Below, in pieces: positions 31,790-42,483 of a stretch of 64,000 nt of DNA (its first letter is position 1; the number at the start of each line of letters is the position of its first letter). A program made the translations under genes and the position numbers. A model generated the notes under the pieces. The model worked only from the letters and a program-made list of their open reading frames with translations. It had not been told where the DNA came from and did not search any database. Origin of the DNA: an uncultured beta proteobacterium (GTDB lineage: Bacteria; Pseudomonadota; Gammaproteobacteria; Burkholderiales; Rhodocyclaceae); the NCBI GenBank assembly GCA_903848955.1, contig CAINHS010000015.1:1-64000 (forward strand), given 5' to 3'.

Positions 31790-34700
31790 ATGACTCCTCT
31801 GCGCCTCGTACGACACTCGCTCAAAACAAGAATCACCCTGTCCGCGCTGACAGTTTTCGTAATCAGCATCTGGATGCTGTCGCTTTACACCAGCCGGATG
31901 CTCCGCGAGGACATGGAACGGCTGTTGGGCGAACAGCAGTTCTCCACCGCTTCCTTTATCGCATCACAAGTCGATGACGAGATGCGGGATAGGTTGGCGG
32001 CGTTGGAACAGTACGCCACCAGAAGAGTGGATCCATCCATGCTAGGTGACCCGGCAGCCTTGCAAATACGTCTGGAGACTAGTCCAACCATTCAGATCAT
32101 GTTCAATGCTGGCCTCTTTGTCACCGGCTTGGATGGCACGGCGATTGCCTCTGTACCGATCTCTTATGGTCGTGTCGGCATCAATTACAGTGACAGGGAT
32201 TACATAATCACCCCGACCAAGGAAGGCAAATCTGCTATCGGTAAGCCGCGCATAGGTGTAGCAGTGAAGGCTCCGATTTTCGCCATGTCGGCACCCATTC
32301 GTGATGCCAAGGGCAAAGTGATTGGTGTTCTCGTGGGAGTGACCGACTTGACCAGGCCCAGCTTCCTCGACAAGGTCACCAAAGGCGGCTACGGCAAGAC
32401 CGGCGGCTATATGCTTATCACGCCAAAAGACCGGCTGATTGTCACTGCCTCACTCAAGAGCCGCATCATGGAAACATTGCCGTCCCCCGGCATGATCCCG
32501 ACGATGGATCGTTTTATTCAGGGATACGAAGGTTCTGCCGTTTTCGTCAACCGCTTTGGTATTGAAAGTCTGACTTCGACAAAACGCATACCCAGCGCGA
32601 ACTGGTTTGCGGCGGTTGATTTGCCCACTGCCGAGGCCTTTGCCCCAATTGGCGACATGCAGCAGCGAATGTTGCTGGTTACGCTCTTTCTGACCCTGCT
32701 GGCAGGTGGCCTGATCTGGTGGATGTTGAAACGACAGCTTTCACCGCTGGTTGCGACTGCGGGTGCGATGGTCGCGCTGTCAGAAACCGACCGGATCCCG
32801 CCACCTCTACCCGTCACCAGTCAAGACGAAGTCGGCCAGCTGGCTGGTGGTTTCAATCGCCTGATTGAGACGTGGAGCCAACGCGAAAACGCGCTGAAGG
32901 AGAGCCAGGAAAGCCTCGCCATTACCCTGCACTCCATCGGTGACGCGGTAATTGCCACCGACCCGGCAGGGCGGATAACCCGAATGAACACGACGGCGGA
33001 ACGCTTGTCCGGCTGGACCCTGGCCGACGCCATGGGTCACCCGATGTCCGAGATATTCCGCATCGTCAATGCGGACACCCGCGAACCGGTCGCAAACCCG
33101 TTTGAATTGGTGATGGAACACGAGCGGGTGGTCGGCCTCGCCAACCATACGGTATTGCTGGCCAGGGACGGGCAGGAATACCAGATTGCCGACAGCGCAG
33201 CCCCCATCAGGAATGCTGAGAGAAAAATCGTCGGCGTGGTGCTGGTGTTTAGCGATGTCACGGAAAGATACCGGATGGAAAAGTCGCTGCGCGAAGAGCA
33301 GCTATTTTCGGAAAAGCTATTGGACGGTCTCCCTGGCATCTTCTACATCTACACCTACCCGGAAATCCAGTTGGTACGCTGGAACAAGCAGCATGAACTG
33401 CTCTTGGGGTATGGGGCTGACGAGATGAAAGGCCGTCTTGCTACGGACTGGTTTTTGCCGGATGACAAAGATGCCGTTGCGAATGCCATAAGAGGAGTAA
33501 TGGAAAAGGGTTTCGATTCGATTGAGGCACCGATGATGGCGAAAGATGGCCATCTGGTACATCTCTATCTTACGGGGGTCAAACTGGAGTCGCAGGGGCG
33601 CTCATTCTTTGTAGGGACCGGCACCGACATCACCGAACGCAAGCGGGCTGAGGACGAACTCGTTCAGCACCGCAACCACTTAGAACAGCTCGTCGTTGCC
33701 CGTACCGCCGACCTCGAAGCGTCCAACAAATCGCTAACCGTTGCCAAGCAAGCCGCCGAGGCTGCCAACGTTGCCAAGAGTGTGTTTCTCGCCAACATGA
33801 GCCACGAACTACGCACGCCGATGAATGGCGTGATGGGCATGATCGACCTGGTGTTGATGCGTGCTACCGACCCCAAGCAGATCGACTGGCTCAAGAAGAG
33901 CAAGGGGTCGGCGGCGCATCTGCTCGAGGTCATCAACGACGTCCTCGACATCTCCAAGATCGAATCCGACCGAATGACGCTGGAAAAGAAGGACTTCTTC
34001 CTCTCGCAGGCGATTGACAACGTGATAAGCATGCAAGGTGCTGCGGCCATCGTCAAGGGGCTGAAACTCTCCCGCGAAATCGACCCCGCCCTGCCCGACG
34101 TGTTTTGCGGCGACGCTCTGCGTGTGAAGCAGATATTGATCAATTTCACCGGCAATGCCATCAAGTTCTCGGAGCATGGACGGATTACTGTCCGCGCCAG
34201 AGCCGTAGATAAAGATAGCCACGGTGTGTTGCTGCGTATCGAGGTTGCTGATCAAGGGATCGGTATCAGTCCTGAGCAGCAGGAGCGACTGTTCCACGCC
34301 TTCACTCAGGCGGATGACTCCATGACCCGCAAGTACGGCGGTACGGGATTGGGTCTGATCATCTCCAGACGTCTTGCCCTGTTGATGGGCGGTGATACGG
34401 GGGTTGAGAGTACGCCCGGTGTGGGCAGCACCTTCTGGTTTACCGCAAGGCTGGCCATCAAGGAGGTGCCGGCGGTTGCGGCGGAACCTGCGATGAACAG
34501 TTCTGACGCCACGACAATCAAGGAACGCTATTTTGCTCATCGCATTCTGGTGGTCGATGACGAGCCGATCAACCGGGAAGTGGCCCAGATGCAGTTGGAT
34601 GCTCTCGATTTGATCGTCGATACCGCAGAAGACGGTGCCGAAGCCGTCGCCAAGGCAAGGGCGGGACTCTATGCGGCCATCTTCATGGATATGCAGATGC

Positions 34701-34909
34701 CCAAGATCAATGGGCTGGACGCGGCGCGACAGATACGTCAGTTGGCCGGCTACAGTGGCATCCCTATCATTGCCATGACCGCCAATGTATCCGACGAGGA
34801 CAGGGCGCAATGCGTCGCAGCGGGAATGAATGACTTCTTGACCAAGCCATTTACCCCTGAGGAACTGTTTGCGACCTTGCTGCGCGCTCTAAGTCGGAGC
34901 CAAGGGTAG
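31790..34909 (+). CDS. Cache/HAMP/PAS hybrid histidine kinase with receiver
   Basis: A 1039-residue membrane sensor. A first helix ([18 protein letters not shown]), a periplasmic double-Cache ligand-binding region (about residues 40-285, with [10 protein letters not shown] and [12 protein letters not shown]), a second helix ([19 protein letters not shown]), HAMP, two PAS domains, a coiled coil, a kinase core ([54 protein letters not shown]) and a C-terminal receiver ([24 protein letters not shown]). The ATG at 31790 was chosen because it lies close before the basic-hydrophobic start; an in-frame GTG at 31739 is possible, and neither has a strong ribosome-binding site. The domain likely binds a small organic ligand (family inference). 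AT content is higher than in its neighbours. Confidence 0.92.
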   Translation: MTPLRLVRHSLKTRITLSALTVFVISIWMLSLYTSRMLREDMERLLGEQQFSTASFIASQVDDEMRDRLAALEQYATRRVDPSMLGDPAALQIRLETSPTIQIMFNAGLFVTGLDGTAIASVPISYGRVGINYSDRDYIITPTKEGKSAIGKPRIGVAVKAPIFAMSAPIRDAKGKVIGVLVGVTDLTRPSFLDKVTKGGYGKTGGYMLITPKDRLIVTASLKSRIMETLPSPGMIPTMDRFIQGYEGSAVFVNRFGIESLTSTKRIPSANWFAAVDLPTAEAFAPIGDMQQRMLLVTLFLTLLAGGLIWWMLKRQLSPLVATAGAMVALSETDRIPPPLPVTSQDEVGQLAGGFNRLIETWSQRENALKESQESLAITLHSIGDAVIATDPAGRITRMNTTAERLSGWTLADAMGHPMSEIFRIVNADTREPVANPFELVMEHERVVGLANHTVLLARDGQEYQIADSAAPIRNAERKIVGVVLVFSDVTERYRMEKSLREEQLFSEKLLDGLPGIFYIYTYPEIQLVRWNKQHELLLGYGADEMKGRLATDWFLPDDKDAVANAIRGVMEKGFDSIEAPMMAKDGHLVHLYLTGVKLESQGRSFFVGTGTDITERKRAEDELVQHRNHLEQLVVARTADLEASNKSLTVAKQAAEAANVAKSVFLANMSHELRTPMNGVMGMIDLVLMRATDPKQIDWLKKSKGSAAHLLEVINDVLDISKIESDRMTLEKKDFFLSQAIDNVISMQGAAAIVKGLKLSREIDPALPDVFCGDALRVKQILINFTGNAIKFSEHGRITVRARAVDKDSHGVLLRIEVADQGIGISPEQQERLFHAFTQADDSMTRKYGGTGLGLIISRRLALLMGGDTGVESTPGVGSTFWFTARLAIKEVPAVAAEPAMNSSDATTIKERYFAHRILVVDDEPINREVAQMQLDALDLIVDTAEDGAEAVAKARAGLYAAIFMDMQMPKINGLDAARQIRQLAGYSGIPIIAMTANVSDEDRAQCVAAGMNDFLTKPFTPEELFATLLRALSRSQG

Positions 34910-34946
34910 CGGCAGGTTTCGGGCGTACAGCGGCCTCTCTTTGGCT

Positions 34947-35000
34947 ATGACAATGTCAGCAGTCGACTCCCAGTCTGAAGCACCCATTCGAAGTTTCCGG
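34947..35000 (+). repeat. Degenerate intergenic repeat, copy 2
   Basis: This matches the 53-bp block at 31498-31550 in sequence order and spacing. A second shared module, ACCGG(C/T)TGG followed later by GCCCTGCA, lies just before copy 1 and just after copy 2, so the modules are in swapped order. It lies in the short spacer between the third kinase and the acsA terminator. Confidence 0.6.
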
Positions 35001-35081
35001 CCAAGCACCGGTTGGCGACCGGATGAAGGCATTGGTGCCCTGCAGTGCGGCGCGAAATTCAAGCGTTCCGGATCGCTGCAC

Positions 35082-35116
35082 AAAAAAAGAGCGCCCATCT
35101 TGCGAGGGACGCTCTT
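35082..35116 (-). terminator. Intrinsic terminator after acsA
   Basis: Read on the minus strand, AAGAGCG-T-CCC pairs with GGG-CGCTCTT across a nine-base loop and is followed directly by seven T. It lies 75 bp after the acsA stop codon. This is the clearest rho-independent terminator in the window. Confidence 0.9.
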
Positions 35117-35190
35117 CCATGCTGTTGGCAAGCCGTCAGGACTTCTGCTGCACCTGATCGGGCATTCCGGGAACCCGCCGCCTGATCGAC

Positions 35191-37173
35191 TCAGGCATTC
35201 TGCTTGAGTTGATCGAGAATCCCCGGGTTCTCCAGCGTCGACACATCCTGCGTGATTTCTTCGTTCTTGGCCAGACTGCGCAGCAGACGGCGCATGATCT
35301 TGCCGGAACGCGTCTTGGGCAGGTTCTCGCCGAAGCGGATGTCCTTGGGCTTGGCAATCGGGCCGATTTCCTTGCCGACCCAGTTGCGCAGTTCGTTGGC
35401 AATCTTCTTCGCCTCTTCCGCCGTCGGGCGCGACTGCTTGAGAACCACGAAGGCGCAGATGGCCTCGCCGGTCAGGTCATCGGGACGCCCCACCACCGCA
35501 GCTTCCGCCACCAGCGGATTGGAGACCAGCGCCGACTCGATTTCCATGGTGCCCATGCGGTGCCCGGACACATTCAGCACATCGTCGATGCGGCCCATGA
35601 TGGTGAAGTAGCCGGTCTTGGCATCGCGCATCGCGCCGTCGCCGGCGAGATACAGGTTGCCGCCGAAATCGACCGGGAAATAGGACTTCTGGTAGCGATC
35701 CGGATCGCCGTAGATGGTGCGGATCATCGCCGGCCATGGCTTCTTGACGACGAGGAAGCCGCCCTTGCCCCATTCCACATCATTGCCGGTCTCATCGACA
35801 ATCGCGGCCTGTATGCCGGGGAAAGGCAGGGTGCAGGAACCCGGCACCAGCGGCGTGACGCCCGGCAGCGGCGTGATCATGTGGCCGCCGGTCTCGGTCT
35901 GCCAGAAGGTATCGACGATCGGGCAGCGCGCGCCGCCGACGTTGTTGTAGTACCACATCCAGGCTTCCGGATTGATCGGCTCCCCTACTGAGCCAAGGAT
36001 GCGCAGGCTGCTCAGGTCGTAGTTCTTCGGATGCGTCGTCGGCGCGTTTTCGCCGGCCTTGATCAGCGAGCGGATGGCGGTCGGCGCGGTGTAGAAAATG
36101 TTGACCTTGTGCTTCTCGATGGTCTTCCAGAAGCGGCCGGCATCGGGATAGGTCGGCACGCCTTCGAAGACGATTTCGGTGGCGCCGCAGGCCAGCGGGC
36201 CGTAGGTGATGTAGGTATGCCCGGTGACCCAGCCGATGTCGGCGGTGCACCAGAAGACATCGTCCGGCTTGATGTCGAAGGTCCACTTCATGGTCAGGAT
36301 GGCGTGCAGCAGATAACCGCCCGAACTGTGCTGGACGCCCTTGGGCTTGCCGGTGGAACCGGAGGTGTAAAGCAGGAACAGCGGATGCTCGGCGCCGACC
36401 CACTCCGGTTCGCACACGTCGGGCTGACCGGCGACGGCGTCCTGCCACCATATGTCGCGGCCGGCCACCATGTTGCAGGGGCCGCCGGTACGCTTGAAGA
36501 CGACGACCGTCTTGATCGACTCGCAACCGCCCATGGCGATGCCGTCGTCGACAGCCGGCTTCAAGGGAATGTTCTTGCCGCCGCGGCACTGCTCGTCGGA
36601 GGTGATGACTGCGATCGCGCCGGCATCCTGGATGCGTTCCTGCACGCTCTTGGCGGAGAAGCCGCCGAACACCACCGAATGAACGGCGCCGATGCGGGCG
36701 CAGGCCTGCATCGCAATCACGCCCTCGACCGACATCGGCATATAGATCAGGACGCGGTCGCCCTTCTTGATGCCTTGCGCCTTCAAGGCGTTGGCGAACT
36801 GGGCAACACGGGCCAGCAGTTCCTTGTAGGTCACCTTGCTGACCTGACCGCCGTCGGCTTCGAAAATTATGGCGACCTTGTCGCCGAGGCCGGCTTCAAT
36901 GTTGCGGTCAAGGCAGTTGTAGGAGACGTTCAGCGTGCCGTCGGCAAACCACTGATAGAAAGGGGCCTTGGAGTCGTCCAGCGACTTGGTGAATACCTGC
37001 TTCCAACTGACATGTTCCCTGGCCAGCCGCGCCCAGTAGCCGGAATAATCCTGATCGGCTTCCTTGCACAGCGCCTCGTAGGCGGCCATTCCGGAAATGG
37101 TCGCTTTCTTGACCACGGCGTCGGACGGGGGAAATACACGACTTTCCGTGACGTTTGATTCGATGCTGGACAT
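35191..37173 (-). CDS. acsA: Acetyl-CoA synthetase
   Basis: A 660-residue AMP-forming enzyme that activates acetate to acetyl-CoA. Signatures: [16 protein letters not shown] (P-loop-like adenylation motif), [11 protein letters not shown], and the C-terminal [10 protein letters not shown], whose second Lys (about 625) is the residue acetylated by Pat-type enzymes in the family. Length is normal. The ATG has a good GGAGAGG ribosome-binding site. A short inverted repeat, CCGGAT/ATCCGG at 37198-37212, lies just upstream in the leader. It is the obvious target of the CrbS-like system encoded 8-10 kb away, although the partner regulator here lacks a DNA-binding domain. Confidence 0.97.
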   Translation of the reverse strand: MSSIESNVTESRVFPPSDAVVKKATISGMAAYEALCKEADQDYSGYWARLAREHVSWKQVFTKSLDDSKAPFYQWFADGTLNVSYNCLDRNIEAGLGDKVAIIFEADGGQVSKVTYKELLARVAQFANALKAQGIKKGDRVLIYMPMSVEGVIAMQACARIGAVHSVVFGGFSAKSVQERIQDAGAIAVITSDEQCRGGKNIPLKPAVDDGIAMGGCESIKTVVVFKRTGGPCNMVAGRDIWWQDAVAGQPDVCEPEWVGAEHPLFLLYTSGSTGKPKGVQHSSGGYLLHAILTMKWTFDIKPDDVFWCTADIGWVTGHTYITYGPLACGATEIVFEGVPTYPDAGRFWKTIEKHKVNIFYTAPTAIRSLIKAGENAPTTHPKNYDLSSLRILGSVGEPINPEAWMWYYNNVGGARCPIVDTFWQTETGGHMITPLPGVTPLVPGSCTLPFPGIQAAIVDETGNDVEWGKGGFLVVKKPWPAMIRTIYGDPDRYQKSYFPVDFGGNLYLAGDGAMRDAKTGYFTIMGRIDDVLNVSGHRMGTMEIESALVSNPLVAEAAVVGRPDDLTGEAICAFVVLKQSRPTAEEAKKIANELRNWVGKEIGPIAKPKDIRFGENLPKTRSGKIMRRLLRSLAKNEEITQDVSTLENPGILDQLKQNA

Positions 37174-37431
37174 TGATACCTCTCCTCTCGCATGTAACCG
37201 GATGAAATCCGGACGACTTTAAGCTTCTGCCGCATTGGCCGGGCGTAGCCTTTTGCTGCCTGGACAAGAAATCACTGCCGGCAATGGCTGCGCTTGCCAG
37301 TTCCGCCGATTTTAGGTGGTTCCGGATTAAAGCGAAAGAGCCTTACATGCGACTTACGCTGCCGGCGGACATCAGCCCCCCGGCTCCTGGGTTAAGATTG
37401 CTGCTCCGCACCACTCAAGCACCTGCCCGCC

Positions 37432-37950
37432 ATGAACAAACTGATCAAACCGATGGAGATTTTCATCTTCTGGAGTCGCTGGCTGCAGGCCCCGCTCTAC
37501 CTCGGCCTGATCGTCGCCCAGGGCGTCTATGTGTACCAGTTCATGCTGGAACTGGCCCATCTGGTGAGCAAGGCCGGGACGCTGACCGATTCGGAAGTCA
37601 TGCTCATCGTGCTGGGACTGATCGACGTGGTGATGATCGCCAATCTGCTGATCATGGTCATCATCGGCGGCTATGAGACCTTCGTTTCGCGTCTGGACCT
37701 GGAGGAGCATCCGGACCAGCCGGAGTGGCTCTCGCACGTCAATGCCGGCGTGCTCAAGGTCAAACTGGCAGTCGCGCTGATAAGCATTTCCTCTATCCAC
37801 CTGCTGCGCACTTTCATCAATGCCCCGCATGTCGAAGACCGCGTCATCATCGCCCAGGTCGCGATCCACATCGCCTTCCTGTTTTCAGCCATCGCCATCG
37901 CCTACACGGACAAGATCATGATGCAGACTCTTGTCGCCGGAAAACACTAA
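37432..37950 (+). CDS. UPF0114/TIGR00645 inner-membrane protein
   Basis: A 172-residue protein with four predicted membrane helices (about residues 14-36, 55-77, 107-125 and 136-160). It resembles the YqhA family, of unknown function. Conserved-looking stretches are [14 protein letters not shown] and [25 protein letters not shown]-like (here [21 protein letters not shown]). It is 18 bp upstream of the fumarase gene and probably shares its transcript. acsA is divergent upstream with about 258 bp between them. Confidence 0.85.
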   Translation: MNKLIKPMEIFIFWSRWLQAPLYLGLIVAQGVYVYQFMLELAHLVSKAGTLTDSEVMLIVLGLIDVVMIANLLIMVIIGGYETFVSRLDLEEHPDQPEWLSHVNAGVLKVKLAVALISISSIHLLRTFINAPHVEDRVIIAQVAIHIAFLFSAIAIAYTDKIMMQTLVAGKH

Positions 37951-37968
37951 ACCACCATCGGAGCTTTC

Positions 37969-39489
37969 ATGACCACCATCCGCCAGGACGACCTGATCCA
38001 GTCCATCGCCGACGCCTTCCAGTTCATCAGCTACTACCATCCGCTCGATTACATCCAGGCCCTCGGCGCTGCCTATGATCGCGAAGAATCGCCGGCAGCG
38101 AAGGACGCCATCGCCCAGATCCTGACCAACAGCCGCATGTCGGCGGAAGGCCACCGCCCCATCTGTCAGGACACCGGCATTGCGCTGGTATTCCTCAAGG
38201 TCGGCATGCAGGTGCAGTGGGATGCCACGCTCTCGGTGCAGGAAATGGTCGATGAGGGTGTGCGCCGCGCCTACGGCAATGCCGACAATCCGCTGCGCGC
38301 CTCGGTGCTCGCCGACCCCGCCGGAACACGCAAGAACACCAAAGACAACACGCCGGCGGTGGTGCATTACGAAATCGTGCCCGGCCATCACGTCGAAGTC
38401 ATCTGCGCCGCCAAGGGCGGCGGCTCGGAGGCCAAGGCCAAGTTCGCCATGCTGAACCCCTCCGACGACCTGGTCGACTGGATCCTCAAGACGGTGCCGA
38501 CCATGGGCGCCGGCTGGTGCCCGCCCGGCATCCTCGGCGTCGGCATCGGCGGCACTCCGGAAAAGGCCATGCTGCTGGCCAAGGAAGCCATCATGGCACC
38601 GGTGGACATCCAGCAACTGAAGGCACGCGGGGCGAAGAACCGGGCCGAGGAACTGCGCCTTGAACTTTACGAAAAGATCAATGCGCTTGGCATCGGCGCG
38701 CAGGGCCTCGGCGGCCTGACCACCGTGCTCGATGTCAAGGTGCTCGACTACCCCTGCCACGCCGCCAACCTGCCGGTGGCGCTGATCCCCAACTGCGCCG
38801 CGACGCGCCACATCCATTTCCATCTGGACGGCTCCGGCCCGGCGAAACTCGAGCCGCCCAGTCTCGAAGACTGGCCCAAGGTGACCTGGCAGGCCGATGC
38901 CGCCACGGCTACGCGGGTGGACCTGAACAGCCTGAGCAAGACGCAGGTGGCGGCCTGGACACCGGGCCAGAAACTGCTTCTGAACGGCAGGATGCTGACC
39001 GGCCGCGATGCCGCCCACAAGCGCATTGCCGACATGCTGGCGAAGGGCGAGAAACTCCCCGTCGATTTCACCAATCGCGTCATCTACTATGTCGGCCCGG
39101 TCGATCCGGTGCGCGATGAAGTGATGGGCCCCGCCGGCCCCACCACGGCGACGCGGATGGACAAGTTCACGCGCATGATGCTGGAGCAGACCGGACTGAT
39201 TTCGATGATCGGCAAGTCCGAGCGCGGCGCGGTCGCGATCGAGGCAATCAAGGACAACAAGTCGGCCTACCTGATGGCCGTCGGCGGCGCCGCCTACCTG
39301 GTCGCCAAGGCGATCAAGTCAGCCAAAGTGGTGGGCTTTGCCGACCTCGGCATGGAAGCCATCTACGAGTTCGAGGTGAAGGACATGCCGGTCACCGTCG
39401 CCGTCGACGCCCTCGGCACCTCGGTGCACATCACGGGTCCCGCGGAATGGAAGGCAAGGATAGGCGGGATTCCGGTCAAGCAGGCCTGA
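37969..39489 (+). CDS. Class I (iron-sulfur) fumarate hydratase
   Basis: A 506-residue TCA-cycle enzyme converting fumarate to malate with a [4Fe-4S] cluster. It is the one-chain FumA/FumB type with fused N- and C-terminal catalytic domains. Three cysteines, Cys66 (RPICQDTG), Cys184 (GWCPPG) and Cys276 (NCAATRHIH), have nearly the spacing of the cluster ligands in E. coli FumA. The C-terminal half contains GPTTATRMD and IGKSERG. A GGAG precedes the ATG by seven bases. The enzyme is expected to be oxygen-sensitive. A hairpin (39514-39519 with 39532-39537) after the stop may terminate it, though no T-run follows. Confidence 0.95.
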   Translation: MTTIRQDDLIQSIADAFQFISYYHPLDYIQALGAAYDREESPAAKDAIAQILTNSRMSAEGHRPICQDTGIALVFLKVGMQVQWDATLSVQEMVDEGVRRAYGNADNPLRASVLADPAGTRKNTKDNTPAVVHYEIVPGHHVEVICAAKGGGSEAKAKFAMLNPSDDLVDWILKTVPTMGAGWCPPGILGVGIGGTPEKAMLLAKEAIMAPVDIQQLKARGAKNRAEELRLELYEKINALGIGAQGLGGLTTVLDVKVLDYPCHAANLPVALIPNCAATRHIHFHLDGSGPAKLEPPSLEDWPKVTWQADAATATRVDLNSLSKTQVAAWTPGQKLLLNGRMLTGRDAAHKRIADMLAKGEKLPVDFTNRVIYYVGPVDPVRDEVMGPAGPTTATRMDKFTRMMLEQTGLISMIGKSERGAVAIEAIKDNKSAYLMAVGGAAYLVAKAIKSAKVVGFADLGMEAIYEFEVKDMPVTVAVDALGTSVHITGPAEWKARIGGIPVKQA

Positions 39490-39599
39490 GCGTACTAAAA
39501 GTCGGAAGGCAATCTTCGCTCGGTCGCCCGGGCGAAGCCTCCTGCGGCGCCGGGCGTATCGGCTTCCGTTCCGTCCTGGTCGCTGCTTGATCGATCCGG

Positions 39600-42269
39600 C
39601 TACCTGCCCTTGCTGCCGGGCGGCGACAGGCGCAGCACGGCAACAATGGCGGCGACGCGCTGACCTTGTTCGACGCTGCGGCGCGCGCCGCCGAAAACCG
39701 CGGCGCTCAGTGTGTCGATGTCCGCCGCCGGCGGACTGGCCGGCCGCCTTCCTTCCATCGCATTTTTCATCGCCAGCAACTTGAGCGAACGTCTTGCCGC
39801 CTGAAATGCCGCGGGCGAGGGCATATCGAGGGCGGATTCCAGTTGCAGCAGGAGATCATCCAGCGCCCCGCCGCAGGCAGCGGTTTCGCCGCCCTGCGCC
39901 GCCCTGCCGCCGCCTGCCTGGTCAACGGCGGACTTGAATCGCGCTTGCAGCGCCGGCTCCCAGCGCGACGGCAGGGCAGGCAGCGCTGCCCAACGGGCTT
40001 CGATGGCGGAAACGTCGGCGGGCGCGGAGGGAACAAGTGCCTCTGTCTCGTCGCAAAGCGCCAGCTTGGCAACGAGGGTATCGCACGTGCCATGCCAAAG
40101 CCTCTGCGCGCTGCCCGCCACATATTGCAGCGCTCTGTCGCGCCCGTCGCGAAACAACGAGTCCAGCCTGGCCGCCTGGTTGCCGGGCACCTCACCCGCC
40201 TTTTGCCATTCCGCTTCAAGCACCGCCAGGCTGCGCCTGGTCTCTGCCGCCGGTTCATCCTGCCCCAGTTGACGCAGGCGCTCAAGCAAGGCCTCGCGCG
40301 TCTTGCGATTGACATCTGACTGAACATTGCGGGCCTTTAGCGCCTCCTCGCGGCGACTCATGACGGCTCCGGTCGCCGCCTTGAATTCCGCCCACAACGC
40401 ATTTTCCACCCTGTGCGGCAGCGGCCTCGACCTGGCATGCTGCTGCCATGACATCTGCAACTCGCGGACCTTGGCCACCGCATCGCGATTCTGCGCGTTC
40501 TCGCTCAATTGCCTGGCGCGAACGATCAACTGCTCGCGCTCGGCCTGCGCACCGCGCTGCAGTTCGTGTAACGGTTCCTCCAGGCGCGCCACACTCGCTT
40601 TCATGCGCTCCATCAAGGCCGTCCGCTTCTTGTGCGGCACGGTATGTTCCAGCGGTCCGAGCTTGCGCCACTCCGATTGAAAGTGGGCCAGCACCCGCGC
40701 CACTTCCTTCCAGTCGGGCACCGTGCCGGACTCGTCGCCGCCGGCGTATTGTGCATCCAGTGTGTCGAGCAGAGCCTTGCGCAGGGTGAGATTCGCCAGC
40801 CTCGCCTCATTCAAGCGGTTCAGGTGCTCCGCCACCGGAACATGGGCGGCTTTCAGTGCGCTGTCGAAGCGTTGCCATATCGCCTTGCTGGTTGCTCCGC
40901 CCAGGCGATCCAGTTCCTTCCAGCTGGCGCGCAAGCGCTCGATGTTTTTCTCCAGCTGTCCGACCGGCAGCTTGGCCGGACGCGCTCCCTCGACGACGGC
41001 GACGGAACGGGCGAGCGCCTCGGCTTCCTCGACGAGATCGTGCCTGACCTGTCCGCCACCCCAGTGCTGCCAGCCCTTGAGGCGGGCGACTTCGGCCTGA
41101 GCAGCATCGATGCGGGCTTGCAGTGCAGCGCCGGCCTCGCCATTGCCGGGCGTGGCCTGCAGGATCGACAGATGTTTCACGGCCTCGCCCAGGTGGCCAC
41201 CGGCGAGCGCTTCCTCAGCGGCACTCACCACCTTGGCCAGGGCCTGAACGCGCTCCTGATGCACCTCCCTGCCCTTTGCATCGGCGCGTTGCTGCCTGTC
41301 GCTCTGACTTTTCCGCTGCGCCTTGTCCTGAATGCTCTGCCATTCTCCAAAGCGGGCGTTAAGCGCGTTCTCGATGCCCTGATCGGCAATGACCGCCGAC
41401 GCCTGCCAGCGCTGCACCGGCGATTCTGCAAGCGGTGCGGTCGCCGCTGCGCCGTCCGGCACATCCGTCTGCTGCGGCGCCGTGCCCCGCTGCAGATCAT
41501 CGAGAATCATCAACCGGCGCCCGATCAGTTCCGACTGCTGCAAGGCCGCACGCAGTGCCTGATCCAGCGCAGCAAGGGCATCGGCATCGGCTATCGCTGC
41601 TCCTTCCGGCGCCGGAACCGTCGCCAGCGTGGCCTCTGCTTGCCGGTTCGCCGCGGCGAACGCGGCGACCAGTTCGCCCGGCTCAAGGGCGGCGTTCGCT
41701 ACCCCGGCGCAGCCGGCGTCGAAACGGGTCAGCACCTGCCTCGCATCTGCCGACCAGCGGCTTACCGAGCGCTTGTGTTCGCTGTGTTCGCGCAGCCGTT
41801 TTGCCAGGCCTGCCTGCAGATCGAGAAATCTTGTCTTTTGCGCCTCTTCGAGCAAGCCGGAGTCGAGCGCGCGCCAGGCATGATCAAGTTCGACCAGGTG
41901 GTTGGCCGGAACCGTCGCCTCGGCGGCAAGGGACGCCGCAGTGCGGATCAGATCTTCGGCGCGAACGCTCATTTCGCGGCGCCCGACCTGAGCCTCATAA
42001 CGCTGCTTGACGGCTCGATGAACACGCCGGTCGTGCGTGCGAAACTCCCGTTCGGCCTGGCGCAGTGCATCCTCACCCGTCAGCGCCAGCACCGCAGAGA
42101 GCTTGATGTCGATCGACGGCGCGTCTTTCGCTACTGCCAGCAGATCCGTGTCGTTACCCATTGCCGCCTGCAGCCGTTCTTCCCATACCGGCTCGGCAAC
42201 GGCTGCCGGTGAACTTGCGGCGGCGGCTTCTGCGGAACGATTGTTTGCCCTGATGAACTTGCTGAACAT
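39600..42269 (-). CDS. DUF349 repeat protein
   Basis: An 889-residue, largely helical cytoplasmic protein. Several DUF349 units are visible in the second half, each beginning with W-K/R-x-L or WQ and containing FxxA-type helices: WKELDRLGGATSKAIWQRF, WRKLGPLEHTVPHKKRTAL, WQQHARSRPLPHRVENALW and WQKAGEVPGNQAARLDSLF. The N-terminal part is helical with Ala-rich repeats. Function of the family is unknown; some members affect growth or stress survival. No membrane segment or signal peptide is seen. It is transcribed alone, divergent from murI and convergent with fumarase. Confidence 0.85.
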   Translation of the reverse strand: MFSKFIRANNRSAEAAAASSPAAVAEPVWEERLQAAMGNDTDLLAVAKDAPSIDIKLSAVLALTGEDALRQAEREFRTHDRRVHRAVKQRYEAQVGRREMSVRAEDLIRTAASLAAEATVPANHLVELDHAWRALDSGLLEEAQKTRFLDLQAGLAKRLREHSEHKRSVSRWSADARQVLTRFDAGCAGVANAALEPGELVAAFAAANRQAEATLATVPAPEGAAIADADALAALDQALRAALQQSELIGRRLMILDDLQRGTAPQQTDVPDGAAATAPLAESPVQRWQASAVIADQGIENALNARFGEWQSIQDKAQRKSQSDRQQRADAKGREVHQERVQALAKVVSAAEEALAGGHLGEAVKHLSILQATPGNGEAGAALQARIDAAQAEVARLKGWQHWGGGQVRHDLVEEAEALARSVAVVEGARPAKLPVGQLEKNIERLRASWKELDRLGGATSKAIWQRFDSALKAAHVPVAEHLNRLNEARLANLTLRKALLDTLDAQYAGGDESGTVPDWKEVARVLAHFQSEWRKLGPLEHTVPHKKRTALMERMKASVARLEEPLHELQRGAQAEREQLIVRARQLSENAQNRDAVAKVRELQMSWQQHARSRPLPHRVENALWAEFKAATGAVMSRREEALKARNVQSDVNRKTREALLERLRQLGQDEPAAETRRSLAVLEAEWQKAGEVPGNQAARLDSLFRDGRDRALQYVAGSAQRLWHGTCDTLVAKLALCDETEALVPSAPADVSAIEARWAALPALPSRWEPALQARFKSAVDQAGGGRAAQGGETAACGGALDDLLLQLESALDMPSPAAFQAARRSLKLLAMKNAMEGRRPASPPAADIDTLSAAVFGGARRSVEQGQRVAAIVAVLRLSPPGSKGR

Positions 42270-42483
42270 GGTTTCACGATACGGAAGGTTGCCAATCGCG
42301 TATTGTGCCAGTTAGTTGTTCAAATATTCTTCCCGCAAGCACCGCATGAACAAGAGCTTTCCCGGCTCAAGCGCTGCGCTCACGAGCTAAACTGCGACAC
42401 TCTCAACCTTCCGCGCGCCCGCCTCTCCAGCCGATGACTGCCGCCGTATCACAATTACCCGCATCGCCTTGCGCAACCAAGCC

